Under the pieces are notes generated by a model. The model was not told the origin of the DNA. It searched no databases and worked only from the letters and a program-made list of their open reading frames with translations. Of a stretch of 64,000 nucleotides of DNA, positions 49,687 to 60,000 are shown piece after piece; the stretch's first letter is position 1; each line of letters opens with the position of its first letter. The stretch comes from Xanthocytophaga flava (GTDB taxonomy: Bacteria > Bacteroidota > Bacteroidia > Cytophagales > 172606-1). The translations under genes were made by a program, and so were the position numbers. The stretch spans positions 186,001-250,000 of the forward strand of contig NZ_JASJOR010000007.1 of NCBI RefSeq assembly GCF_030068545.1. Direction: 5' to 3'.

Positions 49687-51483
49687 ATGGCACGTGGTAA
49701 TAGAGATGATATCTTGGAAGAAGACAAAAAAAGGAAAGTAAATAAAGCTGGTATAAAAAGTTTTTTGGAGATTTTCAGGTTTGTAAGACCTTACAAGGGG
49801 TATCTTATTGTAGGATTAATAAGTTTAGCATTGTCCGCATTAGCTACCTTAGGCTTCCCATTATTAGCCGGAAAATTAGTTGATGCTGCTGACAACAAAG
49901 CAGGGGGATATTCCATTAACCAGGTAACTATTGCCTTAATGGGTATATTATTACTAAATGCAATTTTTGCATTTCTAAGAATAAGAACTTTTGCTAACGT
50001 TAGTGAAAAATCTTTACGAGATATACGAGTTGCTTTATACGATAAGCTGGTGCATTTATCTATACCTTTTTTTGAAGAACGAAGAGTAGGTGAGTTGACT
50101 AGTAGAATAACTTCTGATGTACAGCAGTTACAAGATGTGCTTTCTTTTACATTGGCTGAGTTTCTCAGACAAGCAATTACATTAGTTGTCGGTATTTTAT
50201 TGTTGCTGGTTTTTTATCCCAAGCTAACACTTTTTATGTTGGCTACTTTTCCAATAATTGTCATAGGTGCAATAATCTTTGGAAGATATATACGAAAACT
50301 TTCTAAAAAAACACAGGATAGCCTGGCATATGCCAATACAATAGTTATGGAGACTCTTCAAGGAGTACATACTGTGAAGGCCTATACCAATGAAATGTAT
50401 GAGACAACTCGTTATTCAAATGCTTTGGCAAAAGTAATCCAGAATGCCTTAAATGGTGCAAAATACAGAGGATTGCTTGTCTCTTTTATTATTTTCGTGG
50501 TATTAGGCGGAATTGTTGGAGTAATATGGTATGCCGCTACTTTGTATTCTCAACGAATTATCACAGCCGGTGATCTTATCAGTTTTACTTTATTTACAGG
50601 ATTTGTTGGGGCTTCTGTCGCAGGCTTGGGTGAAATTTATTCTCAACTACAAAAGACTATCGGTGCATCAGAACGTATAAGAGAGTTACTGGCACAAGAA
50701 AATGAACAGACAACTTTTCCTGAAAAAGAAACCTTAAAACAGGTTGGAGATATTGTATTCTCAAATGTACATTTTAGCTATCCAACTCGTCCAGATATTG
50801 AGGTTCTCAAAGGGATCACTATTCAGATTCGTAATGGACAGAAAATTGCTTTAGTTGGTCATAGTGGTTCAGGAAAATCAACCATCACCTCTCTTTTATT
50901 GAGATATTATCAACCTTCTACCGGAAACATTTCTGTCAGTGGGATTGATATTGAAGCTATAGAACTAAAAGAACTACGTAAACACATTGGTATTGTCCCT
51001 CAAGATGTGTTGTTGTTTGGTGGTAGCATAGCTGAAAATATATCATATGGAAAGCCTCTGGCTACTTTAGATGAGATTAAAGACGCTGCACGCAAGGCAA
51101 ATGCTCTGGAATTCATTGAAAAGTTTCCTGAAGGCTTTAATACAGTTGTAGGAGAGAGGGGAGTGAAGTTATCCGGTGGCCAGCGACAACGCATTGCCAT
51201 TGCAAGAGCTATTCTCAAAGACCCGGAAATCTTAATTCTGGATGAAGCAACAAGTTCATTAGATGCAGAAAGCGAACGGCTGGTACAAGAGGCATTAGAT
51301 GAGTTAATGAAAGATCGAACTACGATTATTATTGCACACCGATTAGCCACTATACGAAAAGTAGATTATATTTATGTTATCGGTGATGGCCATATTCAGG
51401 AACAAGGAACCCATGACGATCTATCAGAAATGGAAAATGGGATTTACAGCAACTTATTACGTCTTCAATTTGAAATTTCATAA
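49687..51483 (+). CDS. ABC exporter, fused permease-ATPase (MsbA-like)
   Basis: A 598-residue half-transporter. The transmembrane domain (about residues 35-330, six helices) is fused to an ATPase with Walker A GHSGSGKST (from residue 391), signature LSGGQ (495-499) and Walker B ILILDEATSSLD. Such proteins act as homodimers; MsbA-like members flip lipid A or export lipids and drugs. The substrate cannot be read from sequence. A charged N-terminal extension precedes the first helix. It is in line with gldB. Confidence 0.92.
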   Translation: MARGNRDDILEEDKKRKVNKAGIKSFLEIFRFVRPYKGYLIVGLISLALSALATLGFPLLAGKLVDAADNKAGGYSINQVTIALMGILLLNAIFAFLRIRTFANVSEKSLRDIRVALYDKLVHLSIPFFEERRVGELTSRITSDVQQLQDVLSFTLAEFLRQAITLVVGILLLLVFYPKLTLFMLATFPIIVIGAIIFGRYIRKLSKKTQDSLAYANTIVMETLQGVHTVKAYTNEMYETTRYSNALAKVIQNALNGAKYRGLLVSFIIFVVLGGIVGVIWYAATLYSQRIITAGDLISFTLFTGFVGASVAGLGEIYSQLQKTIGASERIRELLAQENEQTTFPEKETLKQVGDIVFSNVHFSYPTRPDIEVLKGITIQIRNGQKIALVGHSGSGKSTITSLLLRYYQPSTGNISVSGIDIEAIELKELRKHIGIVPQDVLLFGGSIAENISYGKPLATLDEIKDAARKANALEFIEKFPEGFNTVVGERGVKLSGGQRQRIAIARAILKDPEILILDEATSSLDAESERLVQEALDELMKDRTTIIIAHRLATIRKVDYIYVIGDGHIQEQGTHDDLSEMENGIYSNLLRLQFEIS

Positions 51484-51568
51484 GTAATTGATTGTTAAGT
51501 TTTTGATTTAAAACGAAACATGGTGTGCGTAATTTTTTGAAAATTTTTCACTTTTTTTTTGATAAAAA

Positions 51569-51599
51569 TTTGCCTGTAAAGAAAAAGTCGCTACTTTTG
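51569..51599 (+). promoter_or_regulatory. promoter of the tRNA-Tyr-Gly-Thr-tuf unit
   Basis: TTTG (51569-51572), 19 bases, TACTTTTG (51592-51599): an exact Bacteroidota promoter. Initiation would fall about 20 bases before tRNA-Tyr. Confidence 0.8.
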
Positions 51600-51627
51600 C
51601 ATTCCCTTTCGCAAGGGACATGAATAA

Positions 51628-51710
51628 GGGGGTGTACCAGAGTGGCCAAATGGGGCAGACTGTAAATCTGCTGACTTATGTCTTCGGTGGTTCGAATCCA
51701 TCCGCCCCCA
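51628..51710 (+). tRNA. tRNA-Tyr (GTA)
   Basis: 83 bases. Acceptor GGGGGTG pairs with CGCCCCC (one T-G pair), the anticodon loop CTGTAAA carries GTA, and the long variable arm of class II tRNA is present (GACTTATGTC region). CCA is not encoded; the discriminator is A. Confidence 0.97.
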
Positions 51711-51787
51711 CTCAATCAGTGCTGAATGAATTTGTAGAATAGTGTAGTTTGAAGATTTTCATTCGAGAATTATCAGTGTTAGTTTAA

Positions 51788-51860
51788 GCGGGAGTAGCTC
51801 ATTTGGTAGAGCGATAGCCTTCCAAGCTATAGGTGGCGGGTTCGAGCCCCGTCTCCCGCT
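51788..51860 (+). tRNA. tRNA-Gly (TCC)
   Basis: 73 bases. Acceptor GCGGGAG / CTCCCGC is perfect; the anticodon loop CTTCCAA carries TCC; T loop TTCGAGC. CCA is not encoded. Confidence 0.97.
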
Positions 51861-51944
51861 CTAGGAAAAGTAGAAGGTAGCTTACTTTCTGCTTTTTCTT
51901 TTATGGTCAGGATGCTATTTAGCATCTACTTTAAATTGACTTAG

Positions 51945-52016
<72 letters not shown>

Positions 52017-52082
52017 CTGTTAAGTACAATTTTTTTATTAATTATACTTTTATCACATAACTTAAAACGAGGATTTTCAAAC

Positions 52083-53270
<1,188 letters not shown>

Positions 53271-53287
53271 TTAATTGATTTGATTGG

Positions 53288-53326
53288 AATGCCTTCTCAT
53301 AGCTTTTGAGGAGGCATTTTTATTTC
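53288..53326 (+). terminator. Rho-independent terminator of tuf
   Basis: AATGCCTTCTC / GAGGAGGCATT (11 bp, one G-T wobble) followed by TTTTTATTT, 17 bases past the tuf stop. Confidence 0.85.
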
Positions 53327-53374
53327 TCTGTTTTTAGAAAAATAAAAAAAAGAGTTTACAATAATCGTGCTTTA

Positions 53375-53406
53375 TTTTGTTTTTCTAAATCAAATGCATA
53401 TCTTTG
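53375..53406 (+). promoter_or_regulatory. promoter of the tRNA-Trp-secE-nusG unit
   Basis: TTTTG (53375-53379), 19 bases, TATCTTTG (53399-53406): a full match to the Bacteroidota consensus, about 28 bases before tRNA-Trp. Confidence 0.82.
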
Positions 53407-53433
53407 CAGTCCGTTTTTCTGGATACCATACAC

Positions 53434-53504
53434 ACGGGTGTAGTTCAAGGGTAGAATAGCGGTCTCCAAAACCGTTGATGGGAGTTCGAATCTCTCCACC
53501 CGTG
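53434..53504 (+). tRNA. tRNA-Trp (CCA)
   Basis: 71 bases. Acceptor ACGGGTG / CACCCGT is perfect; the anticodon loop CTCCAAA carries CCA. Discriminator G. secE starts 32 bases later. Confidence 0.96.
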
Positions 53505-53536
53505 CCCTTAATATAGTTCAGCAATCAATACAGGAA

Positions 53537-53737
53537 ATGAAAAAGTTTTTCGCGTTTATCAAAGATTCTTTTGTAGAAGTAAAGGAAAATGTATCCTGGC
53601 CAAAGTACTCTGAAGTGCAAGCGAATGCTACTTTGGTATTGGTTGCTTCGTTATTGTTTGCATTAGTGATTGGCTTGGTTGATTTTGGATTTAGAGAGGC
53701 TATGCAAAAGATTTATCAATCGGTTTTTAGTAATTAA
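53537..53737 (+). CDS. secE: preprotein translocase subunit SecE
   Basis: A 66-residue essential translocon subunit that clamps SecY. It has the short single-helix form: an amphipathic KDSFVEVKENVSWPKYSEVQ followed by one transmembrane helix (about residues 31-55). The VSWPK motif is conserved. It lies between tRNA-Trp and nusG, the standard order. Confidence 0.95.
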   Translation: MKKFFAFIKDSFVEVKENVSWPKYSEVQANATLVLVASLLFALVIGLVDFGFREAMQKIYQSVFSN

Positions 53738-53760
53738 TCACGAAAAACGTATTTTTTCCG

Positions 53761-54324
53761 ATGAGTGAGTTAAAGTGGTATGTACTCCGAGCTGTGGCCG
53801 GACAAGAAAAGAAAATTAAGTCTTATCTTGAAACTGAAATTGCACGGCATAATCTGTCAGACCACATTTCTCAAGTAATAATACCTTCTGAAAAAGTGTA
53901 CGAGATAAGAAATGGAAAGAAGAAGGTACGGGAAAAAAACACATTGCCTGGTTATGTGATTATTTCCGCAAATGTTGAACATCCAGAAGTAATGCATACT
54001 ATTACAGGGATTCCAGGTGTATTAGGTTTCTTAGGGAATGAGAATAAGCCTGGAACGTCAAGTAAAATACCTGTTCCTCTTCGCCAATCTGAGATAAATC
54101 GTATCTTAGGCAAGATGGATGAGGAGGCTGAGCAGGGCGAAAAGCTGGAAACTCCGTTTATAGTTGGAGAGACAGTTTTAGTAATGGATGGTCCATTCAA
54201 ATCTTTTAAAGGTACGGTGGAGGAGGTTTTTGAAGAAAGGAAAAAGCTCAAAGTAATGGTGAAGATCTTTGGTCGGAACACCCCTGTTGAGCTTAGCTAT
54301 GTTGAAGTGGAGAAAGAAGAGTAG
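53761..54324 (+). CDS. nusG: transcription termination/antitermination protein NusG
   Basis: Binds RNA polymerase and links it to ribosomes or Rho. The 187 residues hold an NGN domain (about 1-115, WYVLRAVAGQEKKIKSYLE) and a C-terminal KOW domain (about 130-187, VMDGPFKSFKGTVEEV). All typical. It lies 23 bases after secE and 245 bases before rplK. Confidence 0.96.
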   Translation: MSELKWYVLRAVAGQEKKIKSYLETEIARHNLSDHISQVIIPSEKVYEIRNGKKKVREKNTLPGYVIISANVEHPEVMHTITGIPGVLGFLGNENKPGTSSKIPVPLRQSEINRILGKMDEEAEQGEKLETPFIVGETVLVMDGPFKSFKGTVEEVFEERKKLKVMVKIFGRNTPVELSYVEVEKEE

Positions 54325-54400
54325 TATAAAAGATTGTTTGGGTATTGTTTGACTGTTACGCCTCAATATATAAGAAGAAAAAAGATTTCATATCTAATCT

Positions 54401-54415
54401 TTCAACCTTCTTTTG
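54401..54415 (+). promoter_or_regulatory. possible promoter before rplK
   Basis: In the 245-base nusG-rplK gap TTCTTTTG (54408-54415) is one base off the -7 consensus, with TTTC 18 bases upstream (54386-54389). The gap is long for the operon, so a second promoter or an L1/L11 leader is plausible; I cannot show a specific L1-binding fold. Confidence 0.3.
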
Positions 54416-54569
54416 CAGTGCACTAAACATGTGAGCTTCCAACACATAAGGTAGTGCGAAGTTAGAGAGTTTAATAAAGGAGTGTGACCTTCTTGTTTAA
54501 AAGTGATTCTCTTAGCATTTATGATGCGAATCAGTATGTTCCTATTCGCTTAAAACTTATTTCAAAAAA

Positions 54570-55013
54570 ATGGCAAAGGATATTGCTGGATACTTGAAAC
54601 TGCAGGTAAAAGGAGGACAGGCAAACCCTGCACCGCCAATTGGCCCTGCATTAGGTAGTAAAGGTATCAATATCATGGAGTTTTGCAAGCAATTCAATGC
54701 AAGAACTCAAGATAAAATGGGACAAGTAGTTCCTGTTTTGATTACTTACTACACTGATAAATCTTTCGAATTTGTTCTTAAAACTCCTCCTGCAGCTGTA
54801 TTGCTAATGGACGCTATTAAGATACAAAAAGGTTCTGCTGAACCTAACCGTAAAAAAGTAGGCTCCGTTACTTGGGAACAGGTAAAGAAGATTGCCGAAA
54901 CAAAGATGCCTGATTTAAATGCTTTGACAATTGAGTCTGCAATGAAAATGATTGCAGGAACTGCGAGAAGTATGGGTATTACGGTTTCAGGAACAGCTCC
55001 CTGGGAAAGTTAA
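54570..55013 (+). CDS. rplK: 50S ribosomal protein L11
   Basis: A 147-residue protein of the GTPase-associated centre. The N-terminal domain has LQVKGGQANPAPPIGPALGSKGINI split over the usual proline-rich loop, and the C-terminal RNA-binding domain has KTPPAAVLL and GTARSMGI. Length normal. First gene of the rplKAJL block. Confidence 0.97.
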   Translation: MAKDIAGYLKLQVKGGQANPAPPIGPALGSKGINIMEFCKQFNARTQDKMGQVVPVLITYYTDKSFEFVLKTPPAAVLLMDAIKIQKGSAEPNRKKVGSVTWEQVKKIAETKMPDLNALTIESAMKMIAGTARSMGITVSGTAPWES

Positions 55014-55069
55014 TTTAAATTTTATATAAACGGAAGAATTACCGCAATCTTCTGGAAAACCTGAAAATA

Positions 55070-55768
55070 ATGGGAAAGTTAACTAAAAAACAAAAGGAAG
55101 CACGGTCTAAATACGATTTGAGCAAAGCGTACTTGTTAGCGGAAGCTGGAAAAATTGTAAAAGACATTACTTATACTAAGTTTGATGCTTCTGTTGATAT
55201 TGATATTCGTTTGGGTGTAGATCCTCGGAAAGCCGACCAAATGGTTCGTGGGACAGTTGCTCTGCCACATGGAACAGGAAAAGAAGTTAGAGTATTAGTA
55301 CTTTGCCCTCCTGATAAAGAAGCAGAAGCAAAAGAAGCTGGTGCAGACTACGTTGGTTTGGATGAGTACATTTCTAAGATTGAAGGAGGATGGACTGATG
55401 TCGACGTAATTATTACTATGCCAACAGTAATGGCTAAAGTAGGTAAATTAGGTCGTGTGTTGGGTCCAAGAGGTTTAATGCCGAATCCTAAGTCTGGAAC
55501 TGTAACGATGGAAGTTGGAAAAGCAGTGAAAGAAGTGAAAGCCGGTAAAATTGACTTTAAAGTAGATAAAACCGGAATTGTACATACCAGTATTGGTAAA
55601 GTTTCTTTCTCTCCTGAGAAGATTGCTGAAAACCTTCAGGAATTGATGAATACAATCATGAGATTAAAGCCATCTTCAGCAAAAGGAACCTATGTGCAGT
55701 CAGTTTATATCTCGAGTACAATGAGCCCGGGCGTCCAAATTGACAAAACCAGTATTCAAGGTTTGTAA
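55070..55768 (+). CDS. rplA: 50S ribosomal protein L1
   Basis: A 232-residue L1-stalk protein. Conserved strings include FDASVDIDIRLGVDPRKADQ, VRGTVALPHGTGK and GRVLGPRGLMPNPKSGTV, given here in pieces. L1 usually represses its own operon by binding the leader mRNA. It follows rplK by 56 bases. Confidence 0.97.
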   Translation: MGKLTKKQKEARSKYDLSKAYLLAEAGKIVKDITYTKFDASVDIDIRLGVDPRKADQMVRGTVALPHGTGKEVRVLVLCPPDKEAEAKEAGADYVGLDEYISKIEGGWTDVDVIITMPTVMAKVGKLGRVLGPRGLMPNPKSGTVTMEVGKAVKEVKAGKIDFKVDKTGIVHTSIGKVSFSPEKIAENLQELMNTIMRLKPSSAKGTYVQSVYISSTMSPGVQIDKTSIQGL

Positions 55769-55823
55769 TTGCAAGCCTTCTGATGTTAAACTATTTGATG
55801 ACGATTAACCGTCGAGCTATAAC

Positions 55824-56357
55824 ATGACACGCGAAGAAAAAGCGGTTATTATTCAAGAATTAACCGAAAAATTTCAAGAGAAGCCTTTCTTTTATATCAT
55901 GGATGCCTCTGGCATGACCGTGGCACAAGTAAATGCTTTTCGTCGTATGTGCTTTGATAAAGGTATTGAATACCGTGTGGTAAAAAATACTCTCATCAGA
56001 AAAGCACTGGAACGTATTGAAGGAGATTTTACTCCTTTTAATGATACTGTACTGACAGGATTTTCTGGAGTTCTGTTCTCAAATGAGTCAGGTAAAGCAC
56101 CTGCTACTTTGATTAAAGAGTTCCGTAAGAAATCTGGAAAAGATAAGCCTGTTTTTAAAGGAGCTTCTGTTGATGCAAGTCTTTTCATTGGCGAAAGTAG
56201 CCTGGAAACTCTGTATACACTGAAGTCTAAAAACGAACTTATCGGAGAAATCGTTGGCTTACTACAATCTCCTGCCAAAAATGTTGTATCTGCTCTGCAA
56301 AGTGGTGGAAACAAACTGGCTGGTATTGTCAAAACTCTTCAGGAAAGAGAAGGATAA
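55824..56357 (+). CDS. rplJ: 50S ribosomal protein L10
   Basis: A 177-residue stalk-base protein that carries L7/L12 dimers. N-terminal MTREEKAVIIQELTEKF and VVKNTLIRKALE are typical, and the C-terminal helix that binds L7/L12 follows (NVVSALQSGGNKLAGIVKTL). Located 55 bases after rplA and 80 before rplL; L10-L12 complexes commonly autoregulate the pair. Confidence 0.96.
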   Translation: MTREEKAVIIQELTEKFQEKPFFYIMDASGMTVAQVNAFRRMCFDKGIEYRVVKNTLIRKALERIEGDFTPFNDTVLTGFSGVLFSNESGKAPATLIKEFRKKSGKDKPVFKGASVDASLFIGESSLETLYTLKSKNELIGEIVGLLQSPAKNVVSALQSGGNKLAGIVKTLQEREG

Positions 56358-56437
56358 AGCTACAGTATCTAGCCTGAAGTTTCAGGTATTTAAAATTATC
56401 TATCAATTAAATCATTCACTATTAATTTTATAAAACA

Positions 56438-56815
56438 ATGGCAGATTTGAAAGCATTTGCTGAACAGTTGGTTAACTTGACTGTTAAAGAAGTAAACGAA
56501 TTAGCTCAGATTCTGAAAGATGAGTACGGTATCGAACCTGCTGCTGCAGCAGTTGCTGTTGCTCCTGCGACTAGTAACGAGAATGCTCCTGCTGAAGTTG
56601 CAAAAACAGCTTTCGATGTGATCCTGAAAAATGCAGGTGCTAACAAGCTGCAAGTTGTTAAATTAGTAAAAGACCTAACTGGTCTGGGTTTGAAAGAAGC
56701 TAAAGATTTAGTTGATTCAGCTCCAAAACCAGTGAAAGAAGGTATTGCTAAAGACGAAGCAGATGCTTTAGTAAAACAATTACAAGAAGCCGGTGCTGAA
56801 GTAGAATTAAAATAA
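56438..56815 (+). CDS. rplL: 50S ribosomal protein L7/L12
   Basis: A 125-residue stalk protein. N-terminal dimerisation helix (about 1-35), an Ala/Pro/Val hinge, then the C-terminal factor-binding domain with FDVILKNAGANKLQVVKLVK and GLGLKEAKDLVD. All normal. It is followed by a terminator-like hairpin before rpoB. Confidence 0.97.
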   Translation: MADLKAFAEQLVNLTVKEVNELAQILKDEYGIEPAAAAVAVAPATSNENAPAEVAKTAFDVILKNAGANKLQVVKLVKDLTGLGLKEAKDLVDSAPKPVKEGIAKDEADALVKQLQEAGAEVELK

Positions 56816-56842
56816 TCTATCTATATATCGGTCTGAGGGAAG

Positions 56843-56871
56843 AGGCCTGCCTTTAAAAGTCAGGTCTTTTT
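56843..56871 (+). terminator. terminator-like hairpin (attenuator) between rplL and rpoB
   Basis: AGGCCTG (56843-56849) pairs with CAGGTCT (56861-56867; one G-T wobble), followed by a T run. It lies 27 bases past rplL. As in enterobacteria, where partial termination here lowers rpoBC transcription relative to ribosomal proteins, this may be a leaky terminator. Confidence 0.65.
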
Positions 56872-57074
56872 CCTATTTGTATTATTTAAAAATTTCACTC
56901 TTGTTATATTGTAAAGAGTAGATCAAACAGGTGCTGGGTTCATTGCATGCTATTTTTTTGAAAAATCGGGTGAGTTTTTGAGAAAAAGATGAAATTGGGA
57001 ACAATTTTTGCTAAGTAGCCGTTTTATTGGTTGTACCCTCCTGTATTAATCTCCTAACTTAAACATATAAGGCC

Positions 57075-60000
57075 TTGACTACCAATCGTTTGAACAATCG
57101 CATAAGTTTTGCCTCCACACGGCAGTTGGTAGATTATCCGGACTTTCTGGATATCCAATTGCAGTCATTCGTAGACTTTTTTCAGATTGAGACTGCTCCT
57201 GAAAAAAGGGCTCAAGAGGGGCTTTACAAGGTATTTATGGAGAATTTCCCGATTACTGATTCCCGGGAAAATTTCAAACTAGAATTTATAGATTATACTA
57301 TTGATCCTCCGAAGTATTCGGTGGATGAATCTATAGACAGAGGTCTAACCTATTCTGTGCCTTTAAAGGCTAAATTAAGACTTTCATGCAGTGACCCTGA
57401 TAATGAAGATTTTGAGACCATTGAGCAGGAAGTATTTCTTGGCAATGTACCTTACATGACAGAGAGAGGGTCATTTGTAATCAATGGAGCTGAGCGGGTA
57501 ATTGTATCTCAATTACATCGTTCTCCAGGTGTGTTCTTCTCTATGAGTAAGCACACAAATGGAACTAAGTTATATTCTGCCAGAATTATCCCTTTCAAAG
57601 GATCCTGGATTGAATTCTCGACAGACGTAAATAATGTAATGTATGCCTACATTGATCGGAAAAAGAAATTTCCAGTAACTACATTGTTACGTGCTATTGG
57701 ATTTGGTTCTGATAAAGAAATATTAGATTTATTTGGTCTGTCTGAAGAGCTGCCTGTAAATAAGGCTACTCTTAAGCGTATGGTGGGGCGTAAGCTTGCT
57801 GCGCGGGTATTACGTACATGGACAGAAGACTTCGTAGATGAGGATACTGGAGAAGTTGTGTCAATTGATCGTAATGAGGTCTTACTGGAACGTGATCATG
57901 TAGTAAAAGAAGGTGATTTAGACGTAATACTGGATTCAGAATCCAAGGTAGTGATTGTACATCGTGAAGATGTAAACGTTGCAGATTACAGTATTATTTA
58001 CAATACATTACAGAAAGATAACTCAAATTCTGAAAAAGAGGCGGTTGAGCAAATCTATCGTCAGTTAAGAAATACAGAAGCACCTGATGAGCAAACAGCT
58101 CGTGAGGTAATTCATAGTTTGTTTTTCAGTGATAAACGTTATGATCTTGGTGAAGTTGGTCGATATAGAATTAATAAGAAATTAGGTCTGGAAATTTCAT
58201 CTGAGGTTAGAGTTTTAACAACGGAAGATATTGTTTCTATTGTTAAATATCTGATTGGTTTGATTAACTCTAAAGCCCTTGTTGATGATATTGACCACTT
58301 AAGTAATCGTCGGGTACGTACAGTAGGAGAGCAGTTATATGCTCAGTTCGGTGTTGGTTTAGCTCGTATGGCACGGACGATAAAAGAACGTATGAACGTA
58401 CGGGATAATGAAGACTTCAAACCTGTTGATTTGATTAATGCCCGTACATTATCATCTGTAATTAACTCGTTTTTTGGAACAAATCAGTTGTCTCAGTTTA
58501 TGGATCAAACCAATCCATTATCTGAAATAACGCATAAACGCCGTATGTCAGCTCTTGGACCTGGTGGTTTGTCCCGTGAACGTGCAGGTTTTGAAGTACG
58601 TGACGTTCACTACACACACTATGGACGTTTGTGTACAATTGAAACGCCAGAAGGACCGAACATTGGTTTGATCTCTTCTTTATGTGTGCATGCTAAGATT
58701 AATAGCATGGGCTTCATTGAAACTCCTTACCTGGAGGTTGACAATGGAAAAGTAAAAGTAGAGCAGGAACCTATTTATCTGACTGCCGAAGAAGAAGATA
58801 CACACTACATTGCGCAGGCTCGTGTGGCAGTGGATGAAAAAGGTAATTTCCAGACTGATAAAGTAAAGACCCGTTATGAAGGTGATTTCCCGGTTGTAGA
58901 GCCAGAGAAAATTACTTACATGGACGTTGCTACGAATCAAATTGTATCTGTTGCAGCATCTTTGATTCCTTTCCTGGAGCATGATGATGCGAACCGTGCT
59001 TTGATGGGATCAAACATGCAACGCCAGGCTGTACCTTTATTACGTCCTGAAGCACCAATAGTAGGTACAGGTCTGGAAGGTCGTGTAGCTCGTGACTCTC
59101 GTGCGTTGGTAGTGGCTGAAATGAATGGTGTTATTGAGTTTGTTGATTCTACTAAGATTGTAGTACGTTATGATTTGACTGATAATCAGCGTTTGGTAAG
59201 CTTTGATGAAGAGCTTAAAACGTATAATCTGATCAAATTCCGTCGTACAAATCAGGATACTTGTATCAATCTTAAACCTATTGTCTTCAAAGGACAACGC
59301 GTAGTTAAAGGTGATATTCTTTGTGAAGGATATGCAACGCAAAAAGGAGAACTTGCTTTAGGACGTAACCTAATGGTTGCCTTCATGCCTTGGCAGGGAT
59401 ATAACTTTGAGGATGCGATTGTAATTTCTGAAAAAGTTGTTCGTGAAGATATCTTTACTTCTTTACACATCGAGGAATTTGAACTGGAAGTTCGGGATAC
59501 CAAGCGTGGTGAAGAGGAACTAACTTCTGAAATACCTAATGTAAGTGAAGAATCAGTTAAAAATCTGGATGAAAATGGTATTATCCGTGTAGGTTCAGAT
59601 GTACGCGAAGGCGATATATTAATAGGTAAAATCACTCCAAAAGGAGAGTCTGATCCAACACCTGAGGAAAAACTGCTTCGGGCGATATTTGGAGATAAAG
59701 CGGGTGATGTGAAGGATGCTTCTATGAAGGCACCTCCATCTTTGAAAGGTGTTGTTATTGATACCAAATTGTTCTCTCGTCCAAAGAAGGATAAAGATGG
59801 TCGCGAAAAAATGAAGAATGAGGTGAAAACCTTAATGAAGAAGTATAGTCGTGATCTGAATGCCGTAAAAGATGTGATGGTTGAGAAAATGGTTCAATTA
59901 CTGGATGGTAAAACCAGCCAGGGTGTGAAACATAAGTTTGGTGATGAGGTAGTGTCCAAAGGTGTGAAGTTTTCTCGTCGTAATATTGTAGAAAACCTGT

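Noticed and set aside
53952..54281. 109-codon minus-strand frame inside nusG
   Set aside because: Shadow of nusG; no independent signal.
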